Shown here piece by piece: positions 1 to 8,472 of a stretch of DNA of 64,000 bases. Location: assembly GCF_036636695.1 (NCBI RefSeq), contig NZ_JAVWNW010000003.1. One strand, 5' to 3'. Both the position numbers and the translations under genes were made by a program. Below the pieces are notes generated by a model. It worked only from the letters and a program-made list of their open reading frames with translations. It searched no databases and was not told the DNA's origin. The stretch is from Anaerorhabdus sp036636695. Its GTDB lineage: Bacteria > Bacillota_I > Bacilli_A > Erysipelotrichales > Erysipelotrichaceae. The stretch's first letter is position 1, and the number at the start of each line of letters is the position of its first letter.

Positions 1-840
1 GCGGTTGAAGGAAAGACAGTTGTTGAATTCCTTCAACTTTTTAAAGTATCTAAGAAGAATATTCATACGTTGTTTGAGGACAAACGTGTGAAATTAAATC
101 GTGAGATTGCTTCAAGAGAAAGTATCATAAAAAAAGAAGATTCAATCACGATACAATTACCCAAAGAAGAAATTGATTATGCTTCTGATAATCAGTCAGC
201 ACAAATTGTTTATGAAGATGATTTTGTTTTAATTGCACATAAAGATGCAGGAATAATTGTGCATGATGAAAAAAGTAAATTAGGAACACTAGCAAATCAA
301 GTCGCAACATATTATGCACAAACCAACCAAAATCTTCCAGTACGTTATATTCATCGATTAGATGAAGAAACTGAAGGTCTAGTGTTCTTTTCAAAGATAT
401 CTTTGTTTCAACCTTGGTTTGATGAGGAGTTAAAGGAAAAGAAAGTTAAACGCTTCTACTATGCAATTGTAGAAGGTGAAATGAAAATAGGAAAGAAACA
501 AACTATTTGTAAACCAATTGGAAGAAATCGCCATGATGCAAAAAAAATGATAATCGCTTCTTCAGGTAAAGAAGCAATTACCAAGATACAGTGTATAAAT
601 TCTAAGAATGGATTATCATTGATTCAATGTGAACTCGAAACAGGTAGAACACATCAAATTAGAGTTCATCTTTCTTCGATCGGATATCCCATTGTAAATG
701 ATGAATACTATGGAACAAAAACAGACAAGTGGAAAGGCATGGGACTTTATGCTTATAAACTTGAATGGCATGAGATTTTTACACATGAAAAAAGAGTCAT
801 TACTGACCCTTATCTAAAAGAACTAGATTATTTTAAATAA
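1..840 (+). CDS. RluA-family rRNA/tRNA pseudouridine synthase (5' end outside window)
   Basis: The enzyme isomerises specific uridines of structured RNA to pseudouridine in the cytoplasm. The reading frame is open from base 1, so the start codon lies upstream; the TTG at 70 is internal, because the preceding 23 codons continue an S4-like RNA-binding segment. Family signatures are visible: the catalytic-loop stretch HRLDEETEGL (family HRLDxxTSGL, catalytic Asp) and the C-terminal GRTHQIRVHL followed by YPIVND. The gene ends convergently with the next gene and overlaps its 3' end by 8 bp. Which member it is (RluC, RluD or a paralogue) cannot be told from the visible part. Confidence 0.93.
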   Translation, partial: AVEGKTVVEFLQLFKVSKKNIHTLFEDKRVKLNREIASRESIIKKEDSITIQLPKEEIDYASDNQSAQIVYEDDFVLIAHKDAGIIVHDEKSKLGTLANQVATYYAQTNQNLPVRYIHRLDEETEGLVFFSKISLFQPWFDEELKEKKVKRFYYAIVEGEMKIGKKQTICKPIGRNRHDAKKMIIASSGKEAITKIQCINSKNGLSLIQCELETGRTHQIRVHLSSIGYPIVNDEYYGTKTDKWKGMGLYAYKLEWHEIFTHEKRVITDPYLKELDYFK

Positions 841-1630
841 CATTGAAATGTCTAATTGCGAAATCAACACCATCTTCATCAACAGAGGTTGTGACAAAGT
901 CAGCCTCTTTTTTAACGATGTCACGGGCATTTCCCATTGCGACACCAATTTGTGCTTGGCGTAACATTTCAATATCATTTTCTGCATCGCCGAAAGACAT
1001 TACGTTATCCCAAGTTAGATTATTCATTTTTAATACGGAAGCAATTGTAGTTGCTTTACTAAATGTAGGTGGGTAAGCATCATATCCTTTAGAATAAGAC
1101 CATGCGAATACTAAACTTGGTATTTTTTCTTTAAATGTTTCGATAATTGTTTCATCACCAATTAGAAATGCACCTAGTGGCAATCCATTTGTTTTGTGGA
1201 AAGGAATATCTGTTGGATTTGCAAAGACAGCATTACCATAGTCTTTATCACCAACATATCCTTTATAGAATTTGTCATAATTAGAATAAATAACAACGCC
1301 TTCTTTGAATTTGAATCCTAATCCAATATTGTACTCTTCACAAAGTGTGTAAAGAATATCAACGTCCTCCTCTTTCATAGGATAACTTTCAAGAACAGTG
1401 CCATGTTTATCAACTAAACAAGCGCCGTTGATTGTCACAAAGTAATCAGGATTAACATCTTCAAACAAGCTTTTATGAATAAATGAATAATGTCTTCCAG
1501 TAGCTATTAGGATCTGAATTCCTTTTGCTTTAGCTTCATCAAATGTTTCTTTTAATTTAGCACTAATACTTTCACGAGAATATGGAATTAATGTACCATC
1601 AATATCGCATACTAACATTTTAATAGTCAT
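833..1630 (-). CDS. Cof-type HAD-superfamily phosphatase
   Basis: 265-residue haloacid-dehalogenase hydrolase of the Cof/YwpJ type, a cytosolic phosphatase of sugar phosphates, nucleotides or flavin-like substrates. Motif I is CDIDGTLIP near residue 9 (nucleophile and acid Asp), motif II is IATGRHYS, and the metal-binding motif IV is FGDAENDIEML near residue 220. A C2-type cap lies between them. The length is normal for the family. The start ATG at 1630 has GGAG about 8 nt upstream. The gene faces the pseudouridine synthase. The actual substrate cannot be predicted. Confidence 0.93.
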   Translation of the reverse strand: MTIKMLVCDIDGTLIPYSRESISAKLKETFDEAKAKGIQILIATGRHYSFIHKSLFEDVNPDYFVTINGACLVDKHGTVLESYPMKEEDVDILYTLCEEYNIGLGFKFKEGVVIYSNYDKFYKGYVGDKDYGNAVFANPTDIPFHKTNGLPLGAFLIGDETIIETFKEKIPSLVFAWSYSKGYDAYPPTFSKATTIASVLKMNNLTWDNVMSFGDAENDIEMLRQAQIGVAMGNARDIVKKEADFVTTSVDEDGVDFAIRHFNVI

Positions 1631-1661
1631 AGTTTATCTCCTTATTGTTTCTTATTATAAC

Positions 1662-2204
1662 TTATTCTTTAATAAAGGTGAAATAACGGGATAGATTTTG
1701 ACGCGAAAGTAGAACATTAATTAGAATAGATATAAATACACCAACTCCAGTATCAATCATACGATTGATTGCATAGCTTATATACTCATCATGAGGTGTA
1801 TTTAACATAACGATATAAAACACTACCGCACCACCTTGAATCGCTCCAGGATAGCCTAGAAATTGACTCAGTATGATAAGACAAGTAATACCAATTAATA
1901 AAAATACGATTTGCATCAGTTTACCAGTAGTTTGTTGTTGGAGGTAAAAAAATACCATGCCTAAACAACCACCAATTATCGTTCCGATGAAACGATTGCT
2001 ACCACTTTTCCAAGGAGTTTCAGTTGATGTTTCCATACCGAACACTGCACCGATACAAGCAAATGTTGAGTTCCTATCGATTAGTATATAAATAATTGCG
2101 CATAGTGTAGTACTGATAGCAGTTTTAATGCTTCTTAAACCTAATTTTGGAAATTTTTTCTTTGGTTTGGTCGTATTGTCGGTAGATGATTTTAGTGCTG
2201 ACAT
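1662..2204 (-). CDS. FUSC / aromatic acid exporter-like membrane protein
   Basis: 180-residue integral membrane protein with a lysine-rich cytoplasmic N-terminus and about five hydrophobic segments. The pattern of the helix after SIKTAISTTLCAIIYILI, followed by a conserved region with TPWKSGSNRFIGTIIGG, matches the FUSC/ArAE_1 (DUF939-type) family. These are short transporter-like proteins proposed to export aromatic or other organic acids. The start at 2204 has AGGGGA upstream. It reads in the same direction as the HAD gene with about 30 bp between them, so the two may be co-transcribed. Substrate unknown. Confidence 0.8.
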   Translation of the reverse strand: MSALKSSTDNTTKPKKKFPKLGLRSIKTAISTTLCAIIYILIDRNSTFACIGAVFGMETSTETPWKSGSNRFIGTIIGGCLGMVFFYLQQQTTGKLMQIVFLLIGITCLIILSQFLGYPGAIQGGAVVFYIVMLNTPHDEYISYAINRMIDTGVGVFISILINVLLSRQNLSRYFTFIKE

Positions 2205-2320
2205 ACTATTTTCCCCTTATCACATATGTTCCATATTACAAAGTGTAGTAAGAAAATTCAAGATTTTTGTGAAATCTTTTAAATTAAAGCGTATTGTGAT
2301 AAACTTACTTCGTTACCTTT

Positions 2321-2397
2321 GCGCCCATAGCTCAATTGGATAGAGTTTTTGATTCCGATTCAAAAGGTTGCAGGTTCAAGTCCTGTTGGGCGCGCCA
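2321..2397 (+). tRNA. tRNA-Arg (anticodon CCG)
   Basis: 77 nt with encoded CCA. The acceptor stem GCGCCCA pairs with TGGGCGC, discriminator G. The D arm is GCTC/GAGT, the anticodon stem TTTGA/TCAAA holds loop TTCCGAT (anticodon CCG, reads CGG), and the T arm GCAGG/CCTGT holds TTCAAGT. It is followed after 15 nt by the first 88-bp repeat. This tRNA marks the left border of the accessory region and is a plausible integration site. Confidence 0.95.
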
Positions 2398-2412
2398 ATC
2401 TAGTATAACGCG

Positions 2413-2500
2413 ATAGATATCATATCGTTTAAGCCTTTTGTAGAAGGCTTTTTTAATATTTTTAAAGGTATTTTAATAATAATCTAACCATAGATATCAT
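2413..2500 (+). repeat. 88-bp dispersed repeat, copy A
   Basis: Begins ATAGATATCATATCG and ends CCATAGATATCAT. It contains the hairpin AAGCCTTTTGTAGAAGGCTT followed by T residues, which probably terminates the tRNA-Arg transcript. Copies B (14386-14473) and C (16802-16889) have exactly the same length and no gaps relative to it. It lies 15 nt after the tRNA end. Confidence 0.85.
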
Positions 2501-2539
2501 CTAAAATATTTTTTGAAAATAAATTTAAGTGCAAACATA

Positions 2540-2568
2540 TTGAAAATATTCTATGTGAGATGTATACT
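2540..2568 (+). promoter_or_regulatory. Promoter of the arsenic operon
   Basis: A sigma-A-type -35 TTGAAA (2540-2545) and -10 TATACT (2563-2568) are separated by 17 nt. They lie 31 nt upstream of the arsR start. The AT-rich imperfect dyad between the boxes is a plausible ArsR operator, though not proven by sequence. Confidence 0.65.
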
Positions 2569-2598
2569 TAGAAAGTAATCAAATGATGGAGGATTAAT

Positions 2599-2898
2599 AT
2601 GAATAGCTATCAAGAATTATCAAAGGTACTTAAAGCACTATCAGATCCAAAACGTCTTGAAATTATTGATATGCTATCCTGTGGAGAATTATGTGCTTGT
2701 GATATTCAGGAACATTTTGATATCACTCAACCCACGCTTTCTCACGATTTAAAAGTTCTTTATGATGCTAACCTTCTAAATACTAGAAGTGAGGGTAAGT
2801 GGAAGTACTATTCATTAAACGTAGAATATTTGGATAAATATCAAATTCAGTTATCTAAGTTATTTTTAGAAAAAAAGAACTGTATATGTAAAAAGTAA
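2599..2898 (+). CDS. arsR: ArsR-family arsenite-responsive repressor
   Basis: 99-residue winged-helix repressor. The typical ArsR As(III)-binding site is present in the recognition-helix region: C28 plus ELCACD with C32 and C34, followed by the HTH segment ITQPTLSHDLKVL. The protein would sit on its own promoter and leave when arsenite binds the cysteine triad. A further CIC sits at the extreme C-terminus. The start ATG has GGAGG 6 nt upstream. It is the first gene of a complete ars operon, which strongly supports the assignment. Confidence 0.95.
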   Translation: MNSYQELSKVLKALSDPKRLEIIDMLSCGELCACDIQEHFDITQPTLSHDLKVLYDANLLNTRSEGKWKYYSLNVEYLDKYQIQLSKLFLEKKNCICKK

Positions 2899-2900
2899 CT

Positions 2901-2958
2901 ATGTCGCCTAAGAGGGCGACATATAAAATCAATTATATATAGAAAAAATTCTATATAT
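2901..2958 (+). promoter_or_regulatory. Two consecutive inverted repeats between arsR and the efflux gene
   Basis: The first hairpin is ATGTCGCC/GGCGACAT (2901-2908 with 2915-2922), with no T-run after it. The second is a perfect 10-bp stem ATATATAGAA/TTCTATATAT (2935-2944 with 2949-2958). They may attenuate, process or protect the arsR part of the message, or the second may be an operator. Function is inferred only. Confidence 0.5.
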
Positions 2959-2971
2959 CATGGAGGAAATT

Positions 2972-3010
2972 ATGTATTGTAAATGCCAGTTTAGTATAGG
3001 AATACCTTGA
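2972..3010 (+). CDS. Possible 12-codon leader peptide in the ars operon
   Basis: A 12-codon ORF (MYCKCQFSIGIP) starts with ATG 7 nt after a strong GGAGG. It lies in the 154-nt gap between arsR and the arsenite pump, just after two hairpins. The CxC at residues 3 and 5 is notable beside thiol-based arsenic genes. It could be a translated leader or the remnant of a lost gene; there is no proof that it is expressed. Confidence 0.3.
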   Translation: MYCKCQFSIGIP

Positions 3011-3052
3011 TTTGAACCTTGAATTTTAAATTTAATAAGAAGGAGAGAATAT

Positions 3053-4093
3053 ATGAATAAAGAAAATAATGGGATTAATAAATTTCAACGATACTTGTCT
3101 ATTTGGGTTGCACTTTGCATGGTAATAGGAATATTAATTGGTAAATATGCACCAGTTGTACCACAATTTTTAAGTCAGTTTGAATATGCTAACGTATCAA
3201 TTCCAATGGCGATATTAATTTGGATAATGATTTATCCCATGATGATGAAAGTTGATTTTGAAAGTGTAAAAAATGTCGGTAAAAATCCTAAAGGTCTTTT
3301 TGTTACTTGGATTGTCAATTGGTTGATTAAACCATTTACAATGTATTTAATTGCATTTTTATTTTTTATGATAGTTTTCAAGACATGGATTACACCTGAG
3401 TTAGCAACACAATATTTAGCAGGAGCAGTTTTACTAGGTGCTGCACCATGTACAGCAATGGTATTTGTTTGGAGTTCATTAACAAAAGGAAATCCTGCTT
3501 ATACTGTTGTTCAAGTCGCAACCAATGATTTAATTATCTTAGTTGCTTTTGTACCTATTGTTAAATTTTTACTAGGGGTTTCTAATATAGAGGTTCCATG
3601 GATGACGCTAATCTTATCAGTTGTATTGTTTGTGGTTATTCCGCTAGTTGCGGGTATACTAACGAGAATAGTTGTAACAAAACAGAAAGGAAAAGATTAT
3701 TTTGAAAACATATTTAGTAGGAAATTTGATAATTTAACAAGTGTTGGATTACTGCTAACGTTAGTGCTTCTCTTTGCATTTCAAGGGGAAACAATATTAA
3801 ATAATCCACTGCATATTTTATTAATTGCAATTCCATTAATCATTCAAACGGTGTTGATCTTCATAATAGCGTATGGAACATGCAAATTTTTAAAGTTACC
3901 TTATGACATTGCTGCTCCTGCAGGAATGATAGGTGCTTCAAACTTTTTTGAACTCTCTGTTGCTGTTGCTATAGCGCTCTTTGGAACCTCTTCTCCTGCG
4001 GCACTTGCGACAACTGTGGGTGTGTTAACAGAAGTCCCAATTATGCTAATGCTAGTTAGATTTGCAAATAAAACAAAAAATAATTTTAAATAA
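3053..4093 (+). CDS. acr3: ACR3-family arsenite efflux permease
   Basis: 346-residue membrane protein with about ten hydrophobic segments that exports As(III) across the cytoplasmic membrane. The family hallmark, the conserved Cys in LLGAAPCTAMVFVWS, is present near residue 138, as are the WIMIYPMMMKVDF and NFFELSVAVAIALFG regions of the ACR3/bile-acid transporter superfamily. The length is normal. The start ATG has AAGGAGAG upstream. It can work alone by proton motive force or, with ArsA downstream, as an ATP-coupled pump. Confidence 0.95.
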   Translation: MNKENNGINKFQRYLSIWVALCMVIGILIGKYAPVVPQFLSQFEYANVSIPMAILIWIMIYPMMMKVDFESVKNVGKNPKGLFVTWIVNWLIKPFTMYLIAFLFFMIVFKTWITPELATQYLAGAVLLGAAPCTAMVFVWSSLTKGNPAYTVVQVATNDLIILVAFVPIVKFLLGVSNIEVPWMTLILSVVLFVVIPLVAGILTRIVVTKQKGKDYFENIFSRKFDNLTSVGLLLTLVLLFAFQGETILNNPLHILLIAIPLIIQTVLIFIIAYGTCKFLKLPYDIAAPAGMIGASNFFELSVAVAIALFGTSSPAALATTVGVLTEVPIMLMLVRFANKTKNNFK

Positions 4094-4106
4094 AAGAAAA
4101 GAGAAA

Positions 4107-4538
4107 ATGAATATGAATAAAATGAAAATTTATGAACCAGCAATGTGCTGTGAAACAGGTTTATGTGGTGTTGGAGTAAATCAAGAATTACTTCACATTT
4201 CTACATTAATTAATACCTTAAAAAACAAAGGGATAGAAATACAAAGATTTAATTTAAATAGTGCACCAAATGAATTTGTAACGAATCAAAAAGTTAATAA
4301 CGCAATCATGGAAAAAGGTATTGAATGTTTGCCAATTGTGGTTGTTGATGATGAAATAATCATTACTGGAAGATATCCTTCAAATGAAGAAGTTTTAGAA
4401 GTTTTTAGTTTAAAGGAAATTGATTTAAATATGAAAAAACCAGGTTCTATAAACTTAGAATCATGTTGTTGTGCAGAAGAAAGTGAAAGCAGTTGTTCAT
4501 TGGATGGTTGTTGTTCAAATACCAAGAACTGTTGCTAG
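4107..4538 (+). CDS. arsD: ArsD arsenic metallochaperone
   Basis: 143-residue protein that carries arsenite to ArsA. From the chosen ATG at 4107 (GAAAAGAG a few bases upstream, 13 nt after the pump gene) the first binding cysteines are C14, C15 and C20, with the same spacing as C12/C13/C18 of the plasmid R773 protein. Its thioredoxin-like fold region contains CLPIVVVDDEIIITGRYPS. The tail carries further cysteine clusters (CCC, CC, CC) as in longer ArsD proteins. An upstream in-frame ATG at 4062 lies inside the pump gene and is unlikely. Direct neighbours are acr3 and arsA. Confidence 0.93.
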   Translation: MNMNKMKIYEPAMCCETGLCGVGVNQELLHISTLINTLKNKGIEIQRFNLNSAPNEFVTNQKVNNAIMEKGIECLPIVVVDDEIIITGRYPSNEEVLEVFSLKEIDLNMKKPGSINLESCCCAEESESSCSLDGCCSNTKNCC

Positions 4539-4554
4539 AAAAGAGGAAAAATAA

Positions 4555-6288
4555 ATGATTCAATTTAAACCAAACAAAATAAATTTAACAAAATATATGT
4601 TTTTTACAGGAAAAGGAGGAGTAGGAAAAACATCAATTGCATGTGCTACTGCAATTTCACTTGCAGATATAGGAAAAAAAGTTTTACTTGTCAGCACAGA
4701 TCCTGCTTCTAATTTACAAGATGTATTTTCCACCACTTTAACAAATAAGGGAGTTCCTATTGAAGGTATACCAAATTTGGTTGTGGCTAACTTAGATCCA
4801 GTTCAAGCTGCTTTTGATTATAAAGAAAGTGTCATTGCACCTTATCGAGGTAAACTTCCTGAAGTAGTACTTAAAAACATGGAAGAACAACTGTCAGGAT
4901 CCTGCACTGTTGAGATTGCTGCTTTTAATGAATTCACTAATTTCATAACGGATGATGAAATAAATGTAACCTATGATCACATACTTTTTGATACAGCTCC
5001 AACAGGACACACTTTGAGAATGCTACAATTACCATCAGCATGGAGTAACTTTATAAGTGAAAGTACTCATGGTGCATCTTGTCTTGGACAATTATCGGGT
5101 CTTGAGGCAAAGAAAACTAAATATAAAGAAGCAGTAGAAACATTGGCTGATAAAAACAAAACTACGCTAGTTCTCGTATCACGTCCAGATATTACTCCTT
5201 TGGAGGAAGCTGAACGTTCTTCAAGAGAATTATTAGAATTGGGTGTCAAAAATCAAATGCTAGTTCTTAATGGTATTTTTGAAAGTCCCGATGATGAAAT
5301 ATCAAAGTCATTTTATCATAAACAGCAAGTTGCTCTAGAATCAATTCCTAATGAATTAAAAAAATTAGAAATGACTTATGTCCCACTACGTTCATACAAT
5401 ATTACTGGAATTGAAAATTTAAGATTATTATTGATTGAAAATAGAGATTCTAATGTTAAAGAAGAAATTAAGAGTAAAGAAATGAAAAATTTATCAGCTC
5501 TTGTTGATGACTTAATTGAGACAAATAAGAAAGTTATATTCACCATGGGAAAAGGCGGTGTAGGGAAAACGACAATTGCAGCTGCAATCGCGATGCAACT
5601 TGTTAAAAGAGGTAAATCTGTACATCTCACTACAACTGATCCAGCAGCACACCTAAAATTTGTAATTAATGAATCAAGTGGTATTACTATGAGCCATATT
5701 GATGAAAAGAAAGAACTAGAACGATATAAAAATGAAGTTCTTTCAAAGGCAAGAGAAACAATGAGTGAGGATGACATTGCTTACATTGAGGAAGATTTAA
5801 AATCACCATGCACACAAGAAATTGCAGTATTTAGAGCTTTTGCTGAAATTGTAGAAAGGGCAAGTAATGAAATTGTAGTTATTGATACTGCGCCAACAGG
5901 ACATACACTTCTCTTGCTTGACTCAACGCAAAGTTATCATAAAGAAGTAAAGAGAACGCAAGGGGATATACCTGAATCTGTAAAAAATTTATTACCTCGC
6001 CTAAAATCAGAAGAAACAGAAGTAATTATTGTTACTCTACCTGAAACAACACCAGTTTATGAGGCGATGCGATTAGAAGAAGATTTGAAGAGAGCTGAAA
6101 TTGCAACAAAATGGTGGGTAGTAAATTCTTCAATGCTTTCTACTGCGACGACAAATAGATTGCTTTCATCAAAATCGAAAAATGAAATTCCATGGATTAA
6201 TAAGGTAAATCAAATAACTCAAGGAAATATGGTTGTAATACCGTGGAAATCGGTGGAAATAAAAAATAACGAATTGCTAGAATTGTAA
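4555..6288 (+). CDS. arsA: ArsA arsenite-stimulated ATPase, two-domain
   Basis: 577 residues made of two homologous halves, as in classical ArsA. Each has a P-loop, GKGGVGKTS at 19-27 and GKGGVGKTT at 332-340, and each has the signal-transduction motif DTAPTGHTL (about 146 and 444). The three As(III)-binding cysteines expected from R773 ArsA are at C117 (SGSCTVEIA), C176 (GASCLGQL) and C419 (KSPCTQEIA). It receives arsenite from ArsD and energises the efflux protein. The start ATG has GAGGA upstream, 16 nt after arsD. Confidence 0.96.
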   Translation: MIQFKPNKINLTKYMFFTGKGGVGKTSIACATAISLADIGKKVLLVSTDPASNLQDVFSTTLTNKGVPIEGIPNLVVANLDPVQAAFDYKESVIAPYRGKLPEVVLKNMEEQLSGSCTVEIAAFNEFTNFITDDEINVTYDHILFDTAPTGHTLRMLQLPSAWSNFISESTHGASCLGQLSGLEAKKTKYKEAVETLADKNKTTLVLVSRPDITPLEEAERSSRELLELGVKNQMLVLNGIFESPDDEISKSFYHKQQVALESIPNELKKLEMTYVPLRSYNITGIENLRLLLIENRDSNVKEEIKSKEMKNLSALVDDLIETNKKVIFTMGKGGVGKTTIAAAIAMQLVKRGKSVHLTTTDPAAHLKFVINESSGITMSHIDEKKELERYKNEVLSKARETMSEDDIAYIEEDLKSPCTQEIAVFRAFAEIVERASNEIVVIDTAPTGHTLLLLDSTQSYHKEVKRTQGDIPESVKNLLPRLKSEETEVIIVTLPETTPVYEAMRLEEDLKRAEIATKWWVVNSSMLSTATTNRLLSSKSKNEIPWINKVNQITQGNMVVIPWKSVEIKNNELLEL

Positions 6289-6307
6289 ATATGGAAAGAG
6301 GTAAAGT

Positions 6308-6724
6308 ATGATAAAAGTAGCATTTATTTGTGTTCATAATTCTTGTAGAAGTCAAATTGCAGAGGCATTAGGTAAAAAATATGCATTCGATACCTTTGAA
6401 TGCTATAGCGCGGGGACTGAGAAAAAAGATAAAATCAATCAAGACGCAGTAAGATTAATGAAAGAAATGTACGATATTGATATGGAGAAAGAACAGTATT
6501 CAAAGCTTCTTACTGAAATACCTCCTGTCGATATCGTGATAACAATGGGATGTAATGTTCTATGTCCAACGCTACCTTGTAAATATAGGGAAGATTGGGG
6601 ATTGGATGATCCTAGTGGTAAATCAGACAGTGAATTTGAAGCTACAATTAATCTTATTTATGAAAAAGTTAATGATTTAAGTCGAAGAATAGTTGGTAAA
6701 AAACTAAACATTCAGTGGGAATGA
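6308..6724 (+). CDS. arsC: Arsenate reductase, low-molecular-weight-phosphatase type
   Basis: 138-residue cytosolic enzyme reducing As(V) to As(III), the form the pump exports. The N-terminal P-loop CVHNSCR (C8, C13, R14) is the CX5R motif of the thioredoxin-coupled class. Further redox cysteines are C82, C86 and C91 in GCNVLCPTLPCKY. The DDPSG motif near residue 100 holds the acid Asp. AGAGG precedes the ATG; the gene follows arsA by 19 nt and closes the operon. Confidence 0.94.
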   Translation: MIKVAFICVHNSCRSQIAEALGKKYAFDTFECYSAGTEKKDKINQDAVRLMKEMYDIDMEKEQYSKLLTEIPPVDIVITMGCNVLCPTLPCKYREDWGLDDPSGKSDSEFEATINLIYEKVNDLSRRIVGKKLNIQWE

Positions 6725-6831
6725 TGTTAGCTAGTAAACACAATAAATATCAACGCGTATTATTAGTATAAATTATTAATGTAAATGAAATAAATACTGA
6801 ATAAATTAATAAAAACTGTTTGTAAGGGGGT

Positions 6832-6870
6832 AGTCTAAAGATAGGTGTTCGAAACCCATTAGGTACTCCA
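6832..6870 (+). repeat. 39-bp tRNA-derived repeat, copy 1
   Basis: Begins AGTCTAA, then a T-arm-like GTTCGAAACCC and an acceptor-like end finishing CTCCA. It aligns without gaps with 15662-15700 and 16748-16786. It resembles a tRNA (possibly Gly, given the TCCA end) whose anticodon arm is missing. No matching 5' acceptor strand is present. Confidence 0.7.
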
Positions 6871-6878
6871 ATCTGAAT

Positions 6879-6936
6879 AAGGTATGAAGTATCGAACAGT
6901 TTTTCTAGACTGTCCAATAGTTCATACCTTTTGTTT
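6879..6936 (+). terminator. Nested hairpin after the 39-bp repeat
   Basis: A perfect outer stem AAGGTATGAA/TTCATACCTT (6879-6888 with 6921-6930) encloses ACAGT/ACTGT and is followed by TTGTTT. It probably terminates the ars transcript or is a relic tRNA terminator. Beyond it, to 7074, I see only AT-rich sequence and another T-arm-like scrap near 7048-7064. Confidence 0.5.
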
Positions 6937-7074
6937 ACTTAAAAACCCTTTTAAATTAGGGATTTCACTCATTATTAATTTTGTGAAGACTAAGTTGAAA
7001 TAAATGAAAAGAGCAAAATCTACGATCGAAATCGCAAAATTAGCAGTTTTCGAACCCTATGTCCAAAAATTCTA

Positions 7075-8175
7075 TTATCGATGGATTCTTTTGTAATATA
7101 GCTCTTCAAATTTATCTGGAGTTTTATTATGAATGGTTCTATGAGGTCTTTTGGAATTATAAAATTCTATGTAATCATCAATACTTTTACGAAATTGTAG
7201 TTCAGATTTGTAGTCTGTGCGATATATCTCTTCACGCTTCAATAAAGCAAAAAAAGACTCGGCAACAGCATTGTCACAAGGTCTACCTGTACATGAAAAG
7301 GATTGGACAATCTTGTTCACCTTTAATAACATCCGAAAAGCGTTAGAAGTATATTGGCATCCTTGATCACTATGGAAAGTCAAGTTCTGTGGATTATTTC
7401 TATTAGTAAACGCTTGTTTAAATGTTGAAGTGACTAAATAAGTGCTGTTTTTTAATGATACTTTATACGAAATAACTTTCCTAGAAAATAAATCAAGAAT
7501 GACACATACATAAATAAACAGATTATTTACTTTAAAACACGTTATATCACTTACCCAAACGCAATTCGGTTTAGTGACGTTAAATTGTCTTTGCAATACA
7601 TTCTTCTTTTTATCCAATCTAAGGAGTTTTTTATAATCTGACTTAGCAGTGGTAACTATACTTTGAATGCCCATTTCACGCATGAGTTCAGAGACATACT
7701 TATAGGATGTTCGAATGCCTTGCTCATTTAATACAGTTAATATCTTATTTGCACCAAATCGTTGTTTACTCTCATCGAAAATTGATTGAATACGTTCATT
7801 CATCTCTATTCTTCGTTGATCATTTAAGGTAACTTCTTTACGTCGGAAGATATAGTTGTAGAAAGTACCTCTTGATACACAAAGAGCATCGCATAAAACA
7901 CGAACATCATATTGACCATATAATTTGGATAATGCTTTAAGTTTATTCTGTAAAGGAGAACTTACAGTACAGTCGACTTTTTGAAGGATTTCAACGATTT
8001 TTTCTAGTCTATGAACCTTTCTGCTTAATCCTGAAAAAGCTTTGTAACTAACTTCGTACTCAGATTTTTTAGATTGAATTAGGTATGGTTTAATCCATGT
8101 GTAGAATGTACTACGTGGCACATTTGATAACATACAAATCTCTCTTACTGAGTTTCCTGCTTGATACCTTGACAC
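7075..8175 (-). CDS. IS3-family transposase (single ORF)
   Basis: 366-residue DDE transposase. An N-terminal HTH (RYQAGNSVREI and following) is joined to a coiled linker, a second HTH (LCVSRGTFYNYIF) and an rve catalytic core: first Asp in VWVSDIT, second in FHSDQGCQYTS, Glu in NAVAESFFALLKREE. All three catalytic residues are present, so the core looks intact. The usable start is a GTG at 8175. In-frame codons continue upstream (TKFSNKEKASL) without any start codon, so the N-terminus is probably damaged beside a run of eight G/C bases. Clear terminal inverted repeats could not be fixed. Confidence 0.9.
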   Translation of the reverse strand: MSRYQAGNSVREICMLSNVPRSTFYTWIKPYLIQSKKSEYEVSYKAFSGLSRKVHRLEKIVEILQKVDCTVSSPLQNKLKALSKLYGQYDVRVLCDALCVSRGTFYNYIFRRKEVTLNDQRRIEMNERIQSIFDESKQRFGANKILTVLNEQGIRTSYKYVSELMREMGIQSIVTTAKSDYKKLLRLDKKKNVLQRQFNVTKPNCVWVSDITCFKVNNLFIYVCVILDLFSRKVISYKVSLKNSTYLVTSTFKQAFTNRNNPQNLTFHSDQGCQYTSNAFRMLLKVNKIVQSFSCTGRPCDNAVAESFFALLKREEIYRTDYKSELQFRKSIDDYIEFYNSKRPHRTIHNKTPDKFEELYYKRIHR

Positions 8176-8472
8176 TAATGATGCTTTTTCTTTATTGCTG
8201 AATTTCGTACATCCCCCCCCTTTATGGGTTAATTAAAGTGTAAAATAAAATCATAGAAATTATTTAAAAGTTTGCTTTAGTGTTAAAATGATTACAAGAA
8301 CATTAAGAAATTTCTTCAGATTCGAAAAAATAATACAATAAATAATTATGAGCAGGTTTTAATAGTTAATCGATATAAACTTAAGAGGTTATTGTAAATA
8401 ATATCATAATAATAAAGCAAGTCTCGAGAAATCGATGATATAATTAGTACTATCAAATGGGTAGGTGGGAAT
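8176..8472. other. AT-rich gap between transposase and pseudogene
   Basis: Holds a run of eight C bases (8213-8220) at the IS edge and TATAAT near 8434 that could serve the pseudogene downstream. I see no other gene or repeat. Confidence 0.5.

Noticed and set aside
2413..2500. 88-bp repeat as an MITE
   Set aside because: Its ends are direct, not inverted, repeats (ATAGATATCAT at both ends), and copies follow tRNA-like sequence.
7035..8240. Exact ends of the IS3-family element
   Set aside because: AACCC-AT appears near both ends but the inverted repeats were too weak to define boundaries or a target duplication.
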